Assembly: GCA_964532715.1 (NCBI GenBank)
Contig: CAZHIX010000056.1
Coordinates: 1 to 5,974, forward strand
Length of the DNA: 5,974 nt
From: 1-14-0-10-45-29 sp964532715
GTDB taxonomy: Archaea; Micrarchaeota; Micrarchaeia; Anstonellales; Anstonellaceae
Direction of reading: 5' to 3'
The notes below the pieces were generated by a model. It searched no databases. It had not been told where the DNA came from and worked only from the letters and a program-made list of their open reading frames with translations. The translations under genes were made by a program, and so were the position numbers. Shown in pieces: positions 5,460 through 5,974 of this stretch; the first letter of the stretch is position 1; each line of letters opens with the position of its first letter.

Positions 5460-5974
5460 TCATGACTCGAACATTTGCTCAACCATATATTTTCCAAAGA
5501 TAGCACTTGCACGTTCTTTGTCTTTGTAGAGCCTATCCATGATTTTTTTATCAAATGAACCAAATCTTATTATATGATTCAGAAGCCGAGCATAAACATA
5601 AAATGCATCCATATCATTTTCATTTTTAAGCCATGTTGTACGATATTTTTCTGCAATATCTAATGGTGTTTGGGCTGAGGCTCTATTTGCGATAGCAGTC
5701 ATATATTTATTTTGCATTTCTATTAACCTGAGTTCTCTAGCCGCATAAAATGCAGTTTTGCGTCCTTGCATTTCACTTGTGCGTAATTCGTCCATTCGCG
5801 GATAATCATCTAAATCAAAAAACGAGTTTTTAATTGCCTCTTCTTCGGACATTTTATTATCCTTGTTACTTGGACTGATAAAACCAGTAATATCAAGTAT
5901 TCTGATAACCTCTCCACTTTGATCAAGTTGCCATAGCGCAAGATGAGTCCAATCGTTATGGTCTGGCTTAGCAT
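5460..5974 (-). CDS. Unrecognised helical protein, 5' end outside the window
   Basis: I do not recognise this protein. An ATG at 5852 would give 130 residues, but the same frame has no stop upstream and stays open for 40 more codons to the right edge. Those codons read like real protein: WTHLALWQLD, then SGEVIRILDITGFISPSNKDNK, a probable beta-hairpin with alternating hydrophobic residues. I therefore call it the C-terminal 170 residues of a longer gene. The part after Met41 is rich in charged residues and mostly alpha-helical, with Arg/Glu/Met/Lys-rich segments (about 62-98 and 105-168 of the visible part). There are no cysteines, membrane segments or metal motifs. It ends in TGA at 5462-5460, 111 bp before the oxidoreductase start on the same strand, with no strong oligo-T run between. 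If translation instead starts at 5852, AAGGA about 7 bases upstream would be a weak SD. Confidence 0.65.
   Translation of the reverse strand, partial: AKPDHNDWTHLALWQLDQSGEVIRILDITGFISPSNKDNKMSEEEAIKNSFFDLDDYPRMDELRTSEMQGRKTAFYAARELRLIEMQNKYMTAIANRASAQTPLDIAEKYRTTWLKNENDMDAFYVYARLLNHIIRFGSFDKKIMDRLYKDKERASAIFGKYMVEQMFES

Noticed and set aside
1..5974. tRNA or rRNA genes, CRISPR repeats, insertion sequences or attachment sites.
   Set aside because: No direct-repeat arrays, transposase-like sequence or tRNA-like cloverleaf arms were found on reading either strand.

Overview
The window looks like an AT-rich archaeal chromosome segment. The evidence is TATA-like boxes about 26 bases upstream of starts with no leader, alternative starts preceded by a GGTG-type ribosome binding site, oligo-T tracts after genes, and an archaeal-style two-subunit 2-oxoacid:ferredoxin oxidoreductase. 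The first protein has a signal peptide, many N-glycosylation sequons, a small four-cysteine module and a C-terminal membrane anchor. That architecture is common in DPANN archaea (Micrarchaeota, Diapherotrites, Woesearchaeota and relatives). I favour such an organism, but the window contains no marker gene that fixes the lineage. The code is standard, with TAA and TGA both used as stops.

Layout, left to right: (1) 105-1412 (+), a cell-surface protein on a probably leaderless transcript. (2) 1419-2018 (-), a six-helix membrane protein of the ferric-reductase/MsrQ type, convergent with the first gene and only 6 bp from it; a perfect 10-bp inverted repeat covers both stop codons. (3) 2097-2708 (+), a MarC-family membrane protein, divergent from the previous gene across a 78-bp promoter region. 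(4) 2731-3594 (-) and 3606-5348 (-), the beta subunit and the fused gamma-alpha subunit of a 2-oxoacid:ferredoxin oxidoreductase, transcribed gamma-alpha then beta with an 11-bp gap. (5) 5460 to beyond the right edge (-), an unrecognised alpha-helical protein whose frame stays open to the end of the window, so its start is probably outside.

The only clear functional unit is the oxidoreductase pair, which would oxidatively decarboxylate a 2-oxoacid to an acyl-CoA and pass electrons to ferredoxin. No ferredoxin or separate delta subunit is present here. The ferric-reductase-like protein is a second possible electron-transfer component, but nothing links it to the oxidoreductase. It lacks one histidine normally used for heme in its family. 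The window is gene-dense: no non-coding stretch exceeds about 105 bases, and there are no RNA genes, mobile elements or CRISPR repeats. I see no clear new multi-gene system. The most noteworthy points are the histidine loss, the shared stop-codon hairpin, the cysteine-module surface protein and the truncated right-edge gene.
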